Positions 18,748-27,733 are shown, numbered from the stretch's first letter. The stretch is DNA of 64,000 nt from Formosa sp. L2A11 (GCF_009796865.1 NZ_CP047028.1:1860001-1924000); one strand, 5' to 3'. Numbers and translations are program-made. Notes: generated by a model from the letters alone, not told the origin.

Positions 18748-19134
18748 TTAGTTTGTAGCAAATGGAGCGCTAAGTTTAAAACTAGGAATAAAGACTTTAA
18801 ACTTCATAGCATTGTTTAAATTTATCATGTTGTAATATCCAGACATGGCTCCGAAGGGAGAGCTTAGCATGCAGCCAGATTTATACGTATGCGATTCTCC
18901 TGGTTGTAATATAGGTTTATAGCCAACAACACCTTCTCCTGAAACTTCTTCGTCTTCTTTTAAAGCATCAAGTATGTTCCAGTGTCTTGCGTATAGCTGC
19001 ACGGTATCTTTACTTTGATTTTCAATAGTAATCTTATATTCAAATGCATATTGCGTTCTATAATTATCATAGAGAGTGCCTTTGAAAGATGTTTCTACCG
19101 ATATTTTAATATCTCTTGTTACTTGTTGAACCAT
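18748..19134 (-). CDS. apaG: ApaG (Co2+/Mg2+ efflux-associated) protein
   Basis: ApaG is a small immunoglobulin-like beta-sandwich protein; its biochemical role is not settled. The 128-residue product has the family core: YAFEYKITIENQS, VQLYARHWNILDA, GEGVVGYKPILQPGESHTYKSG, and the C-terminal SPFGAMSGYYNM. The conserved GxGxxG-like turn is present as GEGVVG. It stands alone between the lactonase and the Plug-like gene on the same strand. Confidence 0.92.
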   Translation of the reverse strand: MVQQVTRDIKISVETSFKGTLYDNYRTQYAFEYKITIENQSKDTVQLYARHWNILDALKEDEEVSGEGVVGYKPILQPGESHTYKSGCMLSSPFGAMSGYYNMINLNNAMKFKVFIPSFKLSAPFATN

Positions 19135-19167
19135 ATACTTAACTGATAAATAAAGCGTTTAGCTATG

Positions 19168-19183
19168 CAAAAATACAAACTTA
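19168..19183 (-). promoter_or_regulatory. Two adjoining -7 boxes upstream of apaG
   Basis: On the minus strand TAAGTTTG (19176-19183) and TATTTTTG (19168-19175) abut; both fit TAnnTTTG. Either would give a short apaG leader. Confidence 0.4.
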
Positions 19184-19239
19184 TTATGTGAACTCATATT
19201 TAAAAGATATAAAGCGTAAAAGTATTCTTTATAAGAATA

Positions 19240-20502
19240 CTAGTTTGAAATGTTTACAGAACTAGCTTCTCCAACGCCAATTATCTTATCATAACGCCCA
19301 CCAAGGTCTCTATAGTATACAATAACTTTGTAATCGTTTTCTGTTTGATAATAATTTCCGCTAATTTCTCCTTCATTTATAACATTATTATCGTCTTGCG
19401 TTACAAACTTATAATTGTAGAATCCTTGTTTTAGTAATATAGCAGTTTCGTAAATTTCTTTGTCTGTATTGTATGACATTTTATTATTCTTGTTTATGGC
19501 GTAATTATTAAAATTTCCATAAACATACATAGACTTGTTTGGCGGTAATTCTTCAGATTTTAGAGAGAAATGTATCCAGGCATAATCGGCTTCAATATTA
19601 GGGTCTGTTGCATCTATATTATTAATTACAAAATTTCCGTTTATATCTGGATTATATGTGTAAGCCGCATTTTTCTGAGGTACATTTGTAAAAAGATAAC
19701 TGTTGTAAAGGTCCTGTAAATCTACAAAGTTTATACCGCTATTGGCGATACGTATTTCTTTGTTTTCAAAATAATAGTATTCATTTCCTCCCCAAAAGGT
19801 AGTCTCTTTGTTGTATTTATATATTAAGGTTTGTCCCATAGTATACGTGGGATTTACATTGTTTATGGCTGTATTTAAATTATTATTCTTAATAAAGGTT
19901 GTCTTTATTGTTTGTAAAGGATTGTTAAATTGAATACCGCTTGAGTTTATTTTTAGGTCTACAGTTTGTTTTTGGTTTATGTACTTTACGTCTCTAGATG
20001 TTTTTATAGAGACATTAACTGTTGAGCCTCCTTCATTAATCATGAATTTTCTTGAAAACATGAGCGTGTCACTTTCGTCGAAAATTTTTATCATATAATT
20101 TCCAGATAATTTTAAACTACGAACCTGACTATTCGGAATGGAAAGTGTGTAATGCGAATACATTTGGTATGTATTATAAGAGTTCTCGTAAGTTGTAATA
20201 CGTTGTTTGTCGAAACCATCTATATATTCAGAACGCATTAAGTTTGAAGGCGTCCAATCGTAATTATAGTGTTGTATAGAGTAGTAATAGTCATCTTCAT
20301 TGCCGTTAAGTACATCAAACTCTAATTGCAGGTCGTCTCCTAGGTCTATAATAGGGAGCATGCTAATGTCTGTATCTCCTTTAAACATGATGGTTTTAAT
20401 GTAATCTGGCGGACTGGTTTCGTGTTCTATTTGGGCAAAGCATAAGCTTTGTGTAAAAAATATTACGAGGTATAAATATGATTTAATATTCATTTTGTAC
20501 AT
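19240..20502 (-). CDS. Type IX secretion Plug-like protein (DUF5103)
   Basis: The 420-residue product matches the DUF5103 family, now described as the periplasmic Plug that closes the SprA translocon of the type IX secretion system. It has a signal peptide (SYLYLVIFFTQSLCFAQ) and family-typical segments: DYIKTIMFKGD, LQLEFDVLNGNEDDYYYSIQHYNYDW, EYIDGFDKQRI, YTLSIPN, GNYMIKIFDESD and YNPDINGNFVINN. A C-terminal domain includes VYGNFNNYAINKNNKM. An ATG three codons downstream (20493) could also be the start. Together with the PorT-like protein it shows that the organism has a type IX system. The assignment comes from family recall, not a search. Confidence 0.82.
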   Translation of the reverse strand: MYKMNIKSYLYLVIFFTQSLCFAQIEHETSPPDYIKTIMFKGDTDISMLPIIDLGDDLQLEFDVLNGNEDDYYYSIQHYNYDWTPSNLMRSEYIDGFDKQRITTYENSYNTYQMYSHYTLSIPNSQVRSLKLSGNYMIKIFDESDTLMFSRKFMINEGGSTVNVSIKTSRDVKYINQKQTVDLKINSSGIQFNNPLQTIKTTFIKNNNLNTAINNVNPTYTMGQTLIYKYNKETTFWGGNEYYYFENKEIRIANSGINFVDLQDLYNSYLFTNVPQKNAAYTYNPDINGNFVINNIDATDPNIEADYAWIHFSLKSEELPPNKSMYVYGNFNNYAINKNNKMSYNTDKEIYETAILLKQGFYNYKFVTQDDNNVINEGEISGNYYQTENDYKVIVYYRDLGGRYDKIIGVGEASSVNISN

Positions 20503-20611
20503 TTAAAAGGTAAATATAAAGGAAAAATAAAAACTAGAATTGTTTTTTATTTAGAACTAATATAAATAAATAAGATATACTGTAATTCGAACTATTTTAT
20601 CTTTTTATTCT

Positions 20612-20650
20612 TAAATTTGCTCGGATTTTTCAATGGTATCAGCATTGAAA
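20612..20650 (+). promoter_or_regulatory. nqr promoter -7 box and leader hairpin
   Basis: TAAATTTG (20612-20619) fits the -7 consensus. The leader then contains a perfect hairpin TTTCAATG-gtatcag-CATTGAAA (20628-20650), close to the predicted start of transcription. Confidence 0.45.
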
Positions 20651-20686
20651 TCACTATAACTATTATTAATACATAGATTTATAAAT

Positions 20687-22042
20687 ATGTCAAACGACAT
20701 TAAGATTAAAAAAGGTCTAGACATTAAACTCAAAGGTGAAGCTGAAAAGGCTTTAGAAAGTGCTGTAATAAGCAATACTTACACCTTAAGGCCTGAGGAC
20801 TTCCACGGAGTTATTCCAAAATTAGTAGCGAGAGTTGGTGATAAAGTAAAAGCAGGTAGCCCTGTGTTTTACGATAAAACTAACGAAAATGTTCAATTTG
20901 TTTCGCCTGTTTCAGGAGAAGTTGTTGATATTTTACGTGGTGAAAAACGTAAGATTTTAGCAATTAAAATTCAAGCAGACAAAGAGCAAGCTTATCTGGA
21001 AAACGAAAAAATTAATGTTAATTCTGCAACTGCTGAAGCTTTAAGTTTATACTTACAAGCAACAGGGTGTTGGCCGTTTATAAAACAACGACCATACGAT
21101 GTTATTGCAAATCCAACAAAACAGCCAAAAGCTATTTTTGTTTCAGGTTACGATAGCGCACCTTTGGCAGTAGATTTAGATTTTGCTTTACAAGGCAAAG
21201 AAGCAGAATTACAAGCTGCAGTTACTGCTTTAGGGAAATTGACTTCAGGAGCAGTTCATGTCTCTGTTAAAAATGGATCGAATTCACCATTAGCAGGTTT
21301 ATCAGGAGTTTCTGTTCATAAATTATCAGGACCACATCCTGTTGGTAATGTTGGAACTCAAATTAATAAAATTGATCCGGTAAATAAGGGAGAAGTGGTT
21401 TGGACAATCAACCCACAAGATCTTGTTATTATTGGAGAATTATTATTAACAGGAAAGTTTAATGCAGAGCGTATTGTTGCTTTAGTTGGATCTGCGGTTA
21501 AAAAACCAAGATACTTTAAAACTAAAATAGCAAGCGAAATCGCTACTATTGTTTACGACAATGGTATCGAGCAAGACGGAAACAACCGTATTATTGTTGG
21601 TAATGTATTGTCAGGAAAACAAGTGAAGCCAGATGGGAATTTAGATTATTATAGCAATTTAATTTCTGTGATTCCAGAAGGTGACGATTATGAGTTTTTT
21701 GGATGGAACAAACCAGTCTTCAATAAAATTTCAACATCAAGAGCCATGACGTTCTCTTGGTTAAGTCCGAATAAAAAATACGATTTAAATACAAATACAA
21801 ACGGAGAGCACAGAGCTTTTGTATTAACAGGTAATTATGAAGAGGTTTTTCCTTTAGATATTTTTCCTATGCAAATTCTTAAGTCTTGTATGTATAAAGA
21901 TTTAGACGAAATGGAAGCACTTGGTATGTACGAAGTTGCTCCTGAAGATTTTGCGTTAACAGAATTTGTTTGTGTATCTAAACAACCACATCAGGAAATT
22001 ATTAGAAAAGGTTTGGATGTAATGATTAAAGAAATAGGGTAA
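20687..22042 (+). CDS. nqrA: Na+-translocating NADH:quinone reductase subunit A
   Basis: NqrA is the cytoplasmic subunit of the six-subunit, Na+-pumping NADH:quinone oxidoreductase. The 451-residue product has the usual start MSNDIKIKKGLDIKLKGEAE, a biotinyl/lipoyl-like N-terminal fold (VARVGDKVKAGSPVFYDK), the barrel-sandwich segment GEVVDILRGEKRKILAI, and the SLBB-like domain with RIIVGNVLSGKQV. The C-terminus includes FVCVSKQPHQEIIRKGLDVM. It is the first gene of the nqrABCDEF operon; nqrB starts 2 bases after the stop. Confidence 0.97.
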   Translation: MSNDIKIKKGLDIKLKGEAEKALESAVISNTYTLRPEDFHGVIPKLVARVGDKVKAGSPVFYDKTNENVQFVSPVSGEVVDILRGEKRKILAIKIQADKEQAYLENEKINVNSATAEALSLYLQATGCWPFIKQRPYDVIANPTKQPKAIFVSGYDSAPLAVDLDFALQGKEAELQAAVTALGKLTSGAVHVSVKNGSNSPLAGLSGVSVHKLSGPHPVGNVGTQINKIDPVNKGEVVWTINPQDLVIIGELLLTGKFNAERIVALVGSAVKKPRYFKTKIASEIATIVYDNGIEQDGNNRIIVGNVLSGKQVKPDGNLDYYSNLISVIPEGDDYEFFGWNKPVFNKISTSRAMTFSWLSPNKKYDLNTNTNGEHRAFVLTGNYEEVFPLDIFPMQILKSCMYKDLDEMEALGMYEVAPEDFALTEFVCVSKQPHQEIIRKGLDVMIKEIG

Positions 22043-22044
22043 TC

Positions 22045-23244
22045 ATGGGTTTAAAAAGTAATTTACATAATTTAAAAGAGAAGTATAAGGGAACCAAAAT
22101 GGCTCCAGCGTTTAATGCACTGCATACGTTTTTATACTTGCCAAATGATACCACACATAATGGTACTCATATAAAAGCAGCCGATGATTTAAAGCGTACA
22201 ATGAATACGGTAATCATGGCATTGATTCCATGTTTAATTTTCGGAATGTTTAATGCGGGATACCAACATTTCTCTGCGTTAGGTACTCCAGTAGATTTTT
22301 TATCTTGGGATGCGTTTTACATTGGTTTAATTAAAATTTTACCATTAGTAGTTGTGTCTTACGGTGTTGGTTTAGGTATCGAGTTTATATTCGCTACTAT
22401 TAAAAATCACGAAGTAGAAGAAGGATACTTAGTAACAGGTATGTTAGTACCTTTAATAGTACCTATAGATATTCCATTATGGATGCTTGCAGTAGCAGTT
22501 ACCTTTGGTGTTGTTATTGGTAAAGAAGTTTTTGGAGGAACTGGGATGAATATCTTAAACCCTGCATTAACAATTCGTGCATTCTTATTCTTTGCATATC
22601 CAACTTGGATGTCTGGAGATAAAGTTTGGATTCAAGGTGCTGTAGAGCGTACTAAAGAAATTGCAGCAGGAGCAAATATAGATGCTATCTCTGGTGAGAC
22701 AATATTAGGAAGCCTCGCTCAAGGACATCATATTAATTATTCCGTTTCAGACATGTTCTTTGGGTTTATTCCTGGATCTGTCGGAGAAACATCCACATTT
22801 TTAATTCTTTTAGGAGCGTTATTTTTAATCTTTACAAAGATTGGAAGTTGGAGAATTATGCTATCTGCAGTAGTAGGAGCCTTAACAATGGGATTAATCT
22901 TTAACGGTGTAGCATCTTCAGGATTAATTACCGAAACAAGTAAATTCTATACCTTAATGAGTACAGAATTCTGGCATCACTTAATAATTGGTGGTTTTGC
23001 TTTTGGTGTTGTATTTATGGCAACAGATCCGGTAACGGCATCGCAAACAAACAAAGGAAAATGGATTTACGGATTCTTAATTGGATTCTTATCTATTATG
23101 ATACGTGTTTTCAACCCTGCATATCCAGAAGGGGTAATGCTAGCTATTCTATTAATGAATGTGTTTGCACCAACTATTGATCATTACATCATTCAAGGTA
23201 ATGTGAAGAAAAGAATGAAACGTTTAAAAGTAAAAACGGCTTAA
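22045..23244 (+). CDS. nqrB: Na+-translocating NADH:quinone reductase subunit B
   Basis: NqrB is the membrane subunit that carries covalent FMN and riboflavin and takes part in Na+ transfer. The 399-residue product has about ten hydrophobic segments and the family motif GGTGMNILNPALTIRAFLFF. The FMN attachment Thr should be Thr219 in the sequence D-A-I-S-G-E-T (residues 213-219). The usual motif has Ala before the Thr, here Glu. FMN would be attached by ApbE, encoded at 29742-30728. Other conserved parts are GFAFGVVFMATDPVTASQT and IRVFNPAYPEGVMLAILLMN. Confidence 0.97.
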   Translation: MGLKSNLHNLKEKYKGTKMAPAFNALHTFLYLPNDTTHNGTHIKAADDLKRTMNTVIMALIPCLIFGMFNAGYQHFSALGTPVDFLSWDAFYIGLIKILPLVVVSYGVGLGIEFIFATIKNHEVEEGYLVTGMLVPLIVPIDIPLWMLAVAVTFGVVIGKEVFGGTGMNILNPALTIRAFLFFAYPTWMSGDKVWIQGAVERTKEIAAGANIDAISGETILGSLAQGHHINYSVSDMFFGFIPGSVGETSTFLILLGALFLIFTKIGSWRIMLSAVVGALTMGLIFNGVASSGLITETSKFYTLMSTEFWHHLIIGGFAFGVVFMATDPVTASQTNKGKWIYGFLIGFLSIMIRVFNPAYPEGVMLAILLMNVFAPTIDHYIIQGNVKKRMKRLKVKTA

Positions 23245-23246
23245 CA

Positions 23247-23999
23247 ATGGAAAATAGAACAGATAAAAATTCATATACTATTATATTTGCAATAGTAATG
23301 GTTTTTGTTGTAGGTGCTTTATTAGCCTTTACAGCATCATCATTAAAACCTAGAATTGCAGAAAATCAGCGTATAGAAAAGCAACAAAACATTTTGTATG
23401 CTATGGGTGTTAATGATAATACCGATGGAAGTGCTGTTTTTGTTTCAACAACAGATGCTCCTGAATTATTTAAAAAATACATTACTCACCAATTAGTTAT
23501 AGAAAACGGTGTACCTAAAGAAGATAATGAAGCGTATTTAATGGATATTAAAAAAGAAAAAGCAGCAGCTATTTCTGATCCTTCTAAAAGACGTTTACCA
23601 TTATTTATAGGTGAAAAAGACGGAAAAAAACTATATGTTGCCCCTATCTATGGAAAAGGATTATGGGACGCTATTTGGGGTTATGTTTCAATGGACGAAA
23701 ATATGGTAGTTCAAGGTGCTTACTTCGATCATAAAGGGGAAACTCCTGGTTTAGGAGCTAACATTAAAGAACGTTTCTTTATGGACGATTTTATTGGTGA
23801 ACATTTATTAGATGCTTCAGGTAATTTTAAAGGAATTACTGTTGCTAAAGGAAATGCAGATCCAAAAAATGAAGATAAAACAGATAATGAGGTTGATGCA
23901 ATTGCCGGTGCTACTATTACAGGAAATGGGGTAACTGCAATGATTAAAAGTGATTTAAAACTTTACAAACCTTATTTCGATAACTTAAAAAATAATTAA
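23247..23999 (+). CDS. nqrC: Na+-translocating NADH:quinone reductase subunit C
   Basis: NqrC carries a second covalently bound FMN and is anchored by one N-terminal membrane helix (residues about 11-31). The 250-residue product has the FMN-binding domain with the attachment motif D-A-I-A-G-A-T (residues 217-223, Thr223) and the conserved GKGLWDAIWGYV and HKGETPGLGANI. It starts 2 bases after nqrB, in the conserved operon order. Confidence 0.97.
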   Translation: MENRTDKNSYTIIFAIVMVFVVGALLAFTASSLKPRIAENQRIEKQQNILYAMGVNDNTDGSAVFVSTTDAPELFKKYITHQLVIENGVPKEDNEAYLMDIKKEKAAAISDPSKRRLPLFIGEKDGKKLYVAPIYGKGLWDAIWGYVSMDENMVVQGAYFDHKGETPGLGANIKERFFMDDFIGEHLLDASGNFKGITVAKGNADPKNEDKTDNEVDAIAGATITGNGVTAMIKSDLKLYKPYFDNLKNN

Positions 24000-24002
24000 T
24001 TT

Positions 24003-24650
24003 ATGGCACTTTTATCAAAAAAAGACACAAAATTAATCACTGATCCGTTACTGGATAATAACCCAATTACCATTCAGGTATTAGGTATATGTTCTGCTTT
24101 GGCTATTACAGCTCAATTAAAAGCTTCAATAGTAATGGCTCTGTCGGTAATGGCTGTGCTAGCAATAGGAAATGTTGTAATCTCTTTAATGAGAAACATT
24201 ATTCCTTCAAAAATTAGAATTATTGTGCAGTTAGTCGTTGTAGCTGCTTTAGTAATTATTGTAGATCAAGTTTTAAAAGCATTCTCTTACGAGTTAAGTA
24301 AAACACTTTCTGTATTCGTAGGATTAATTATTACCAATTGTATTATTATGGGACGTTTTGAAGCTTTCGCTTTAGCAAACGGACCATGGAAATCGTTTTT
24401 AGATGGTATTGGTAATGCTGCTGGTTACGGTTTAATTCTTGTAATTGTAGGTTTCTTTAGAGAGTTATTAGGTTCTGGTACTTTATTAGGATTTAAAGTT
24501 TTAGGAGATCCAATTGAAAAAACAGGATTATACGCTTTAGGTTATGAAAATAACGGATTTATGTTATTATCTCCAATGGCTTTAATTGTTGTTGGTATTA
24601 TAATTTGGGTTCAACGTAGTAGAAACGAAGCATTAGTAGAAGATAATTAA
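24003..24650 (+). CDS. nqrD: Na+-translocating NADH:quinone reductase subunit D
   Basis: NqrD is a six-helix membrane subunit that, with NqrE, coordinates an intramembrane iron centre. The 215-residue product has the two inverted-repeat motifs of the RnfA/NqrE and NqrD/RnfE superfamily: QVLGICSALAITAQLK, and VGLIITNCIIMGRFEAFA, where the Cys residues would serve the metal. GFFRELLGSGTLLG is also conserved. It starts 3 bases after nqrC. Confidence 0.97.
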   Translation: MALLSKKDTKLITDPLLDNNPITIQVLGICSALAITAQLKASIVMALSVMAVLAIGNVVISLMRNIIPSKIRIIVQLVVVAALVIIVDQVLKAFSYELSKTLSVFVGLIITNCIIMGRFEAFALANGPWKSFLDGIGNAAGYGLILVIVGFFRELLGSGTLLGFKVLGDPIEKTGLYALGYENNGFMLLSPMALIVVGIIIWVQRSRNEALVEDN

Positions 24651-24681
24651 TCAGTTTAACGTTTATTTTAAACGTAACTGA
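24651..24681 (+). promoter_or_regulatory. Hairpin between nqrD and nqrE
   Basis: TCAGTTTAACGTTT (24651-24664) pairs with AAACGTAACTGA (24670-24681) apart from a two-base bulge, around a 5-base loop. It fills the only long gap (44 bases) inside the operon. It could be a processing or mRNA-stability element. Confidence 0.4.
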
Positions 24682-24694
24682 AATCTAAAAGAAT

Positions 24695-25411
24695 ATGGAA
24701 TATATAGAATTATTTTTTAAGTCAATATTTATAGATAACATGGTATTCGCTACATTCCTTGGAATGTGTTCTTACCTTGCTGTTTCTAAAAAAGTATCTA
24801 CAGCAGTTGGACTTGGTGCAGCAGTTGTATTTGTAATGTTAATTACAGTACCTTTAAACTGGTTGTTAGATCAGTATATCCTTCAACCTGGAGCATTAAA
24901 ATGGCTAGGAGCAGAATATGCAGATTACGATTTAAGTTTCTTATCATTTATCTTATTTATTGCAACCATTGCTACAATGGTACAATTAGTAGAAATTATT
25001 GTAGAGAAGTTTTCTCCTTCACTATATAATTCACTTGGTATTTTCTTACCACTTATTGCAGTAAATTGTGCTATTTTAGGAGGTTCATTATTTATGCAAT
25101 CTCGTGAAATTCCTACATTAGGATTAGCAACAGTTTATGGTGTAGGTTCTGGAATAGGATGGTTTTTAGCGATTTTAGCTATTGCAGCTATTCGCGAAAA
25201 AATTAGATATTCTAACGTACCACCAGCATTAAGAGGATTAGGAATTACATTTATCATTACAGGTTTAATGGCTATCGGTTTTATGAGTTTCGGTGGAATG
25301 TTAACCGGAGGTGATGAAGAAGGAGCTAAAGAAGAAAAAACTGTAAAAGTGGAAACTCCTGAGGCAGAGAACGTAAAAGAGTTAGCGAATAATACAAAAG
25401 AAATCAACTAA
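24695..25411 (+). CDS. nqrE: Na+-translocating NADH:quinone reductase subunit E
   Basis: NqrE pairs with NqrD in the membrane core of the complex. The 238-residue product has [20 protein letters not shown] and [16 protein letters not shown], each with the Cys expected at the iron site, and [20 protein letters not shown]. The core ends near residue 205, the usual length of about 200. It is followed by a charged tail of about 33 residues rich in Glu, Lys and Asn, which is probably cytoplasmic and adds nothing to catalysis that I can recognise. Confidence 0.96.
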   Translation: MEYIELFFKSIFIDNMVFATFLGMCSYLAVSKKVSTAVGLGAAVVFVMLITVPLNWLLDQYILQPGALKWLGAEYADYDLSFLSFILFIATIATMVQLVEIIVEKFSPSLYNSLGIFLPLIAVNCAILGGSLFMQSREIPTLGLATVYGVGSGIGWFLAILAIAAIREKIRYSNVPPALRGLGITFIITGLMAIGFMSFGGMLTGGDEEGAKEEKTVKVETPEAENVKELANNTKEIN

Positions 25412-25417
25412 GATATC

Positions 25418-26734
25418 ATGACGATTTTAGCAGCAACAACAACAGGAACAATAATCGCTACGGTAGTAGCCTTTTTAGTTATTACTTTACTTTTAGTGAG
25501 TTTATTATTGTTCGTGAAACAAAAATTATCACCATCTGGTCCGGTAAAGATTAAGATTAATGGTGAACGCGAAATAGAAGTAAGTTCAGGAGGTAGTTTA
25601 TTATCTACTTTAGGTGCTCAAAAGATATTCTTACCATCAGCTTGTGGTGGTGGTGGTACTTGTATTCAATGTGAATGTCATGTATTGTCTGGTGGAGGTG
25701 AAGCTTTACCTACAGAGACACCTCACTTTACAAGAAAAGAATTGAAGGAAGGTACACGTTTAGCTTGTCAGGTAAAAGTGAAGCAAGACATGGAAATTAC
25801 TATTCCAGAAGAAGTTTTCGGAATTAAAAAATGGGAAGCAACTGTAGTGTCTAACTATAACGTGGCAACATTTATTAAAGAATTTGTAGTTGAAATTCCA
25901 GAAGATATGGACTACAAAGCGGGAGGATATATTCAAATTGAAATTCCTGAGTGTGAAGTTAAATATTCAGAGATGGATGTGTCTGCTCACCCTCAAGATC
26001 ACCCAGAAGATCCTGATAAATTTAAAGCAGATTGGGAAAAATTTGGTTTATGGCCTTTAGTTATGAAAAATAACGAACTTGTAGAAAGAGCCTATTCAAT
26101 GGCTTCTTATCCTGCAGAAGGGCGTAAAATTATGCTTAATGTACGTGTAGCAACACCTCCTTTCGATCGCGCTAAGGGTGGTTGGATGGATGTAAATCCA
26201 GGTGTAGCTTCGTCTTATATTTTTAATCAGAAAATTGGAGATAAAGTAACAATTTCAGGACCTTACGGTGAGTTCTTTATCAACGATTCTGAAGCGGAAA
26301 TGCTTTATGTTGGTGGTGGAGCAGGTATGGCGCCAATGCGTTCTCACTTGTATCACTTATTCAGAACCTTAAAAACAAATAGAAAAGTTACATATTGGTA
26401 TGGTGGACGTTCTAAAGCAGAATTGTTTTACATACATTATTTTAGAGCTTTAGAAAAAGATTTCCCGAATTTCAAATTCTTTATTGCATTATCTGATCCT
26501 ACGGAAGCAGATAAGTGGAAAGTTAAAAAAGATGTTAATGATTTAGAAGGAGATGGATTTACAGGATTTATTCACCAAGTGGTAATAGATCAGTATTTAT
26601 CTAAACATGAAACTCCAGAAGATTTAGAATTATACTTCTGTGGACCTCCATTAATGAACAATGCTGTTAAGAAAATGGGTGAAGACTTTGGTATGCCAGA
26701 CGAGAATATTAGATTCGATGACTTTGGTGGTTAA
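25418..26734 (+). CDS. nqrF: Na+-translocating NADH:quinone reductase subunit F
   Basis: NqrF is the entry point for electrons: it oxidises NADH and passes electrons by FAD to a [2Fe-2S] cluster. The 438-residue product has an N-terminal membrane helix (residues about 11-32), a ferredoxin domain with Cys76, Cys82, Cys85 and Cys117, the FAD-binding RAYSMASYP, and NADH-binding GGGAGMAPMRSHLYHL and CGPPLMN. The C-terminal FDDFGG is typical. It ends the operon, followed by a strong terminator. Confidence 0.97.
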   Translation: MTILAATTTGTIIATVVAFLVITLLLVSLLLFVKQKLSPSGPVKIKINGEREIEVSSGGSLLSTLGAQKIFLPSACGGGGTCIQCECHVLSGGGEALPTETPHFTRKELKEGTRLACQVKVKQDMEITIPEEVFGIKKWEATVVSNYNVATFIKEFVVEIPEDMDYKAGGYIQIEIPECEVKYSEMDVSAHPQDHPEDPDKFKADWEKFGLWPLVMKNNELVERAYSMASYPAEGRKIMLNVRVATPPFDRAKGGWMDVNPGVASSYIFNQKIGDKVTISGPYGEFFINDSEAEMLYVGGGAGMAPMRSHLYHLFRTLKTNRKVTYWYGGRSKAELFYIHYFRALEKDFPNFKFFIALSDPTEADKWKVKKDVNDLEGDGFTGFIHQVVIDQYLSKHETPEDLELYFCGPPLMNNAVKKMGEDFGMPDENIRFDDFGG

Positions 26735-26752
26735 TCTAAAGTATTTCATATA

Positions 26753-26786
26753 AAAAAAAGCCAACTCTGTAGAGTTGGCTTTTTTT
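26753..26786. terminator. Bidirectional terminator after nqrF
   Basis: Perfect 16-bp stem AAAAAAAGCCAACTCT (26753-26768) and its complement (26771-26786). It has T runs on both strands. It serves nqrF on the plus strand and the convergent small gene on the minus strand, whose stop codon it overlaps. Confidence 0.85.
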
Positions 26787-27243
26787 ATGCTTTTAAAACT
26801 TCTGTTTTTAATGCTTTTACTTTTCTATATTTAAATAATTTAGAGCAATCCATAACATCTGGTATACAATCTAGTTTACATAAATAACTAACAACAGCAG
26901 TTAGCCCATTAAACAATATATCTTTATCTGTTGGGTTTATAGGCTTCTTGTTTTTATGATGTAAAGGCAGACTATAGCCACATGCCTTTAAAAAGGTTGT
27001 TTCAATTTGTAAAAGTTCTAGAGGTGTGTATCCGTTAAAACGCCTTCCTAAATTTTGATGTACTTGTCCTATATAATTAAGCGTTGTAGTTCCATGGTCG
27101 TCAGATAAATGTTTCCAAGTATCCTTTTGGTCTAATATGTTGCCTACAGCACATTGTTTACAGCATTCTGGTAATAATGCATCTGAATGAAATGCGTGAT
27201 ATAGTTTGTTAATGGCTAAATTAAATCGCGTAGTAGTTTCCAT
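26785..27243 (-). CDS. Conserved flavobacterial protein of unknown function
   Basis: The 152-residue product is soluble and has no signal peptide. Its N-terminal third has a Cys cluster (ECCKQCAVGN) and the segment WKHLSDDHGTTTLNYIGQV; later come FNGYTPLELLQIETTFLKACGYS and further Cys residues (LCKLDCIP). The cysteines could bind a metal or cluster, but that is inference. I recall relatives in Flavobacteriaceae, sometimes given a doubtful Nqr label, and the gene lies next to nqrF. It has its own terminator pair on either side. I assign no function. Confidence 0.7.
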   Translation of the reverse strand: METTTRFNLAINKLYHAFHSDALLPECCKQCAVGNILDQKDTWKHLSDDHGTTTLNYIGQVHQNLGRRFNGYTPLELLQIETTFLKACGYSLPLHHKNKKPINPTDKDILFNGLTAVVSYLCKLDCIPDVMDCSKLFKYRKVKALKTEVLKA

Positions 27244-27283
27244 ATATTGCTATTTATTAGGTTTTAAATTACAAAAAAAATGC

Positions 27284-27323
27284 TAGAAAATAAAAAAGCC
27301 AACTCCTTTGAGTTGGCTTTTTT
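27284..27323 (-). terminator. Terminator of the kinase-response regulator unit
   Basis: Perfect 14-bp stem AAAAAAGCCAACTC (27292-27305) and its complement (27310-27323) around CTTT, with a T run on the minus strand. The stem sequence is the same as that of the nqrF terminator. Confidence 0.8.
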
Positions 27324-27340
27324 GTAATGAATAGTCTTGT

Positions 27341-27733
27341 TTATATATCTTTTAAAATATTTTTTAAAGCATCTACAGATATGGGTTTAACTAAATAATT
27401 AGATACATTTTCATAACGTTTAGCACGTTTTATGTCTATTGGATCAATAGATGAGCTTACAATATAAATAGTGATTTTTTTATTAAATATTAGTTTACTA
27501 AATTCTTCTAAAAATTCCCAACCATCCATAACAGGCATATTTATATCTAATAGTATAATCTCTGGGATATCTATTTCTTTTAAATTTTCGGTTTTTAGTT
27601 TAGTAATTGCTTCATGTCCGTTTTTAAAGACCTTAAATGAATTACAAAAGTTAGATATCTCCATCATTCTCTTTGCTCCAAAGATAAAGATAGGATCATC
27701 ATCAATAATATACGCTACATCAACTTTACTCAT
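27341..27733 (-). CDS. Single-domain response regulator
   Basis: This is a stand-alone receiver domain of 130 residues with no output domain, so it would act through protein contacts or as a phosphate relay. The acidic pocket is IIDDDP (Asp11-Asp13), the phosphoacceptor is Asp63 in LLDINMPVMDG, and the conserved Lys is Lys116 in LVKPIS. I start it at the ATG complementary to 27731-27733, which overlaps the kinase stop by 8 bases (ATGAGTAA). The frame is open for 12 more codons upstream. The kinase and regulator are thus translationally coupled. Confidence 0.9.
   Translation of the reverse strand: MSKVDVAYIIDDDPIFIFGAKRMMEISNFCNSFKVFKNGHEAITKLKTENLKEIDIPEIILLDINMPVMDGWEFLEEFSKLIFNKKITIYIVSSSIDPIDIKRAKRYENVSNYLVKPISVDALKNILKDI

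Noticed and set aside
20687..26734. Rnf complex instead of Nqr
   Set aside because: NqrA and NqrF with NADH, FAD and 2Fe-2S motifs are present, and RnfB/RnfC cluster motifs are absent.
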